A stretch of 6,702 bases of DNA from an uncultured Bacteroidales bacterium (GTDB lineage Bacteria > Bacteroidota > Bacteroidia > Bacteroidales > UBA4417): assembly GCA_903917425.1 (NCBI GenBank), contig CAIXAQ010000496.1, forward strand, positions 1-6,702. The letters run 5' to 3'. The translations under genes were made by a program, and so were the position numbers. Positions 5,332 through 6,702 of the stretch are shown here, piece by piece. Below the pieces are notes generated by a model. That model was not told where the DNA came from. It did not search any database and saw only the letters and a program-made list of their open reading frames with translations. Positions within the stretch are counted from its first letter, which is position 1. Each line of letters starts with the position of its first letter.

Positions 5332-6183
5332 CTCCGCCGGCTCGTAATGAACATGCACTTCACAGCGTTCAATTCTTGCGCAAATCACGGAATCAACTTT
5401 ATGCGAAATGGCATGCGCCTCGGTAATGTTCAAATCCGGATCAAGATGGATGGTTACATTCACAAAAGTATCGGCACCGGCAACTCTGACCTTTAAATCG
5501 TGAAAATAAAGCACTTCGGGAATCAGTTGAATAATGGAAGTAATCTCATCACTGAGTGTAACCGGGCTCCGATCGAGAAGAACATTTATCGCTCTCTTTC
5601 CAAGTCTGTACGATACAGTTAGAACAATAATAGCAACACCCAGGGCAGCGATGGAATCAGCTGCATAAAAGCCGAAATTTGCACACAGCAATCCAACCAG
5701 AACAACCGCTGAACTCCATATATCGGTCGAAAAATGCAACGCATCAGCTTCGAGTGCCTGGCTGTTGTATTTGCGTGCTACTTTATACAAGGCCCGCGAT
5801 CTTGACACATCAACAACGATGGAAGTGATAACCACAACATAGCTCCAAACTGTAACCTGTATATGTGTGTTGCCCGAAACCAGCCTGTTAACTGCTTCGT
5901 AAACAATCCACACACAGGTAATAATCAGTAATATTGTTTCGAGCAAGGCCGAGAAATTCTCGGTTTTCCCGTGGCCGAAATGGTGATGCTTATCTGCAGG
6001 TTTATCCGAAATCCGAACTGTGAAATATGTGATCACAGCTGCAATCAGATCTAATGCCGAGTGCAAGGCTTCCGACAAAATCCCCAAACTTCCAGTGAGT
6101 AACCCAATTACAAGTTTGAAACCTGTCAAAAAAATGGCTGCAAACACCGAAATTCCGGCCACTCTCTTTTTTTCTTTTTCCAT
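5329..6183 (-). CDS. Cation diffusion facilitator (CDF) family metal efflux transporter
   Basis: A 284-residue inner-membrane antiporter that exports divalent metal in exchange for protons. Six membrane segments lie at about 10-30, 34-54, 78-98, 112-128, 152-172 and 176-192, followed by a cytoplasmic ferredoxin-like domain (207-284). The transport site is HxxxD in helix 2 (His41, Asp45, SEALHSALD) and HxxxD in helix 5 (His150, Asp154, ALHFSTD). In the family, His rather than Asp at the first place is linked to Zn/Cd selectivity, so Zn2+ is the best guess. The loop HHHFGHGKTE (66-75) is the conserved H-x-GHGK-E region. The C-terminal domain has candidate metal ligands His228, His246, His257, His261 and His277. 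The ATG at 6183 is the first Met before helix 1. It lies 18 nt after the His-rich gene, so both are probably one transcript. All catalytic residues are present. Confidence 0.95.
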   Translation of the reverse strand: MEKEKKRVAGISVFAAIFLTGFKLVIGLLTGSLGILSEALHSALDLIAAVITYFTVRISDKPADKHHHFGHGKTENFSALLETILLIITCVWIVYEAVNRLVSGNTHIQVTVWSYVVVITSIVVDVSRSRALYKVARKYNSQALEADALHFSTDIWSSAVVLVGLLCANFGFYAADSIAALGVAIIVLTVSYRLGKRAINVLLDRSPVTLSDEITSIIQLIPEVLYFHDLKVRVAGADTFVNVTIHLDPDLNITEAHAISHKVDSVICARIERCEVHVHYEPAE

Positions 6184-6201
6184 ACGTTATTGATCAGGCA
6201 A

Positions 6202-6555
6202 TTATTTTGTTAAGCTATTCAGTAATTCCTGAAAGCCGCTTTTACTTAAGGTTTCCAACAGTCTTAAAATCAGGGGGAATATTGCTACCACCAGGGCAAT
6301 TGCTGAAATCAGAACAACAATGCCAATGGCCACGATTGCAAATTTTAATCGCGGGTTACCTTGTAGTTTGGCTAAAAATGGTTGCAACATATTCTGCAGA
6401 TCACCACGGTGCTCACTATGCTCATTGTGCGAATCGTGATCGTAGTATTTTTGCCTGCTATCATCGCTATATGCCCCATGATCATCATGGCGGGACTTAT
6501 GTTGTTGATACCCGTGATGTTTTTGCTTGTTTTCGAAAATATCTTCTAATTCCAT
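6202..6555 (-). CDS. Small His-rich single-span membrane protein, putative metal-binding partner of the CDF transporter
   Basis: A 117-residue protein I do not recognise. Residues 1-52 are strongly hydrophilic, with nine histidines (13, 14, 19, 23, 26, 40, 43, 46, 49) interleaved with many Asp/Glu. One strongly hydrophobic helix spans about 71-98, followed by a short amphipathic tail (101-117). No signal peptide is seen; the His-rich part is N-terminal and probably cytoplasmic. His/Asp clusters of this kind occur in divalent-metal (Zn, Ni, Co) binding proteins, and the gene is immediately upstream of a Zn-type CDF gene (18-nt gap). A metal-buffering or delivery role is therefore inferred. The coding frame is supported by the sharp polar/hydrophobic division; the opposite-strand frame over the same DNA looks like its shadow. 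The ATG at 6555 follows an A-rich leader without a Shine-Dalgarno sequence. No clear TAnnTTTG promoter is visible upstream in 6556-6702. Confidence 0.8.
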   Translation of the reverse strand: MELEDIFENKQKHHGYQQHKSRHDDHGAYSDDSRQKYYDHDSHNEHSEHRGDLQNMLQPFLAKLQGNPRLKFAIVAIGIVVLISAIALVVAIFPLILRLLETLSKSGFQELLNSLTK

Positions 6556-6702
6556 TGTTTATGTTTTAAAATTGTGCTTAAACCGCCATACATACCCATT
6601 AGCAAGTAATCGGATAGCAGGATTAATTAACGCTAGGTTAAGTTAAGCTTTTTGAGGCGGTTGCCAGATGGAAGAAAGATATTGATCTGAAATGGGTCGA
6701 TC

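Noticed and set aside
6207..6569. Plus-strand frame overlapping the His-rich gene
   Set aside because: Its composition is not protein-like, and the minus-strand frame has a clear polar/membrane layout and an operon neighbour.
6581..6662. Inverted repeat AACCGCC (6581-6587) / GGCGGTT (6656-6662)
   Set aside because: Only 7 bp with a 68-nt spacer; could be chance and matches no known site.
6642..6702. Open plus-strand frame at the right edge with protein-like composition (KLFEAVARWKKDIDLKWVD)
   Set aside because: A TAA at 6639 precedes it and there is no start codon in frame; about 20 codons cannot be judged. It may be a gene fragment or chance, and the opposite strand is also open over this short stretch.

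Overview
The window looks like chromosomal DNA of a member of the Bacteroidota, probably a Bacteroidales/Marinilabiliales-type or related lineage. The evidence is: a C1 peptidase of a kind I associate with that phylum; genes whose starts mostly lack a Shine-Dalgarno sequence and sit behind A-rich leaders; a promoter candidate of the phylum's TAnnTTTG type; and moderate, slightly AT-rich base composition. No mobile element, CRISPR array, tRNA or rRNA is visible. All genes belong to recognisable housekeeping or accessory families.

Layout. Plus strand: the C-terminal 336 codons of a papain-like (C1) peptidase cut by the left edge (1-1013); an AlbA_2/Schlafen-type putative regulator (1277-2005) followed 8 nt later by yaaA (2014-2769), a likely two-gene operon; a diacylglycerol/undecaprenol kinase-like membrane protein with a TTG start (2944-3306); and a BadF/N-acetylglucosamine kinase-type sugar kinase (3488-4333). 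A hairpin at 4400-4437 then serves as a terminator between converging genes. Minus strand: a b-type cytochrome membrane protein (5193-4483) with its own promoter candidate; and a pair made of a His-rich single-span membrane protein (6555-6202) and a cation diffusion facilitator (6183-5329), 18 nt apart and probably co-transcribed. The gaps between genes are all under 300 nt. The two without repeats or sites described below (1053-1243 and 6556-6702) hold nothing I can identify.

The genes do not form one pathway. The two functional links the layout supports are AlbA_2 regulator with yaaA (peroxide/iron stress) and His-rich protein with CDF exporter (divalent metal handling).

The least expected feature is in the intergenic DNA. 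Four of the six spacers are filled with degenerate short repeats that keep a strict 7-bp (or 2x7=14-bp) period, often beginning at or inside a stop codon or running up to a start codon. The clearest is 2766-2842, where eleven consecutive heptads all end in G. Units such as TTAATGG, AAAATGG and ATAATGG, or their complements, recur in three spacers, and G-rich and C-rich relatives flank the first spacer. This resembles the heptanucleotide STRR repeats described in filamentous cyanobacteria. I do not know whether it has been described in this phylum, and it is the best candidate here for something undescribed.
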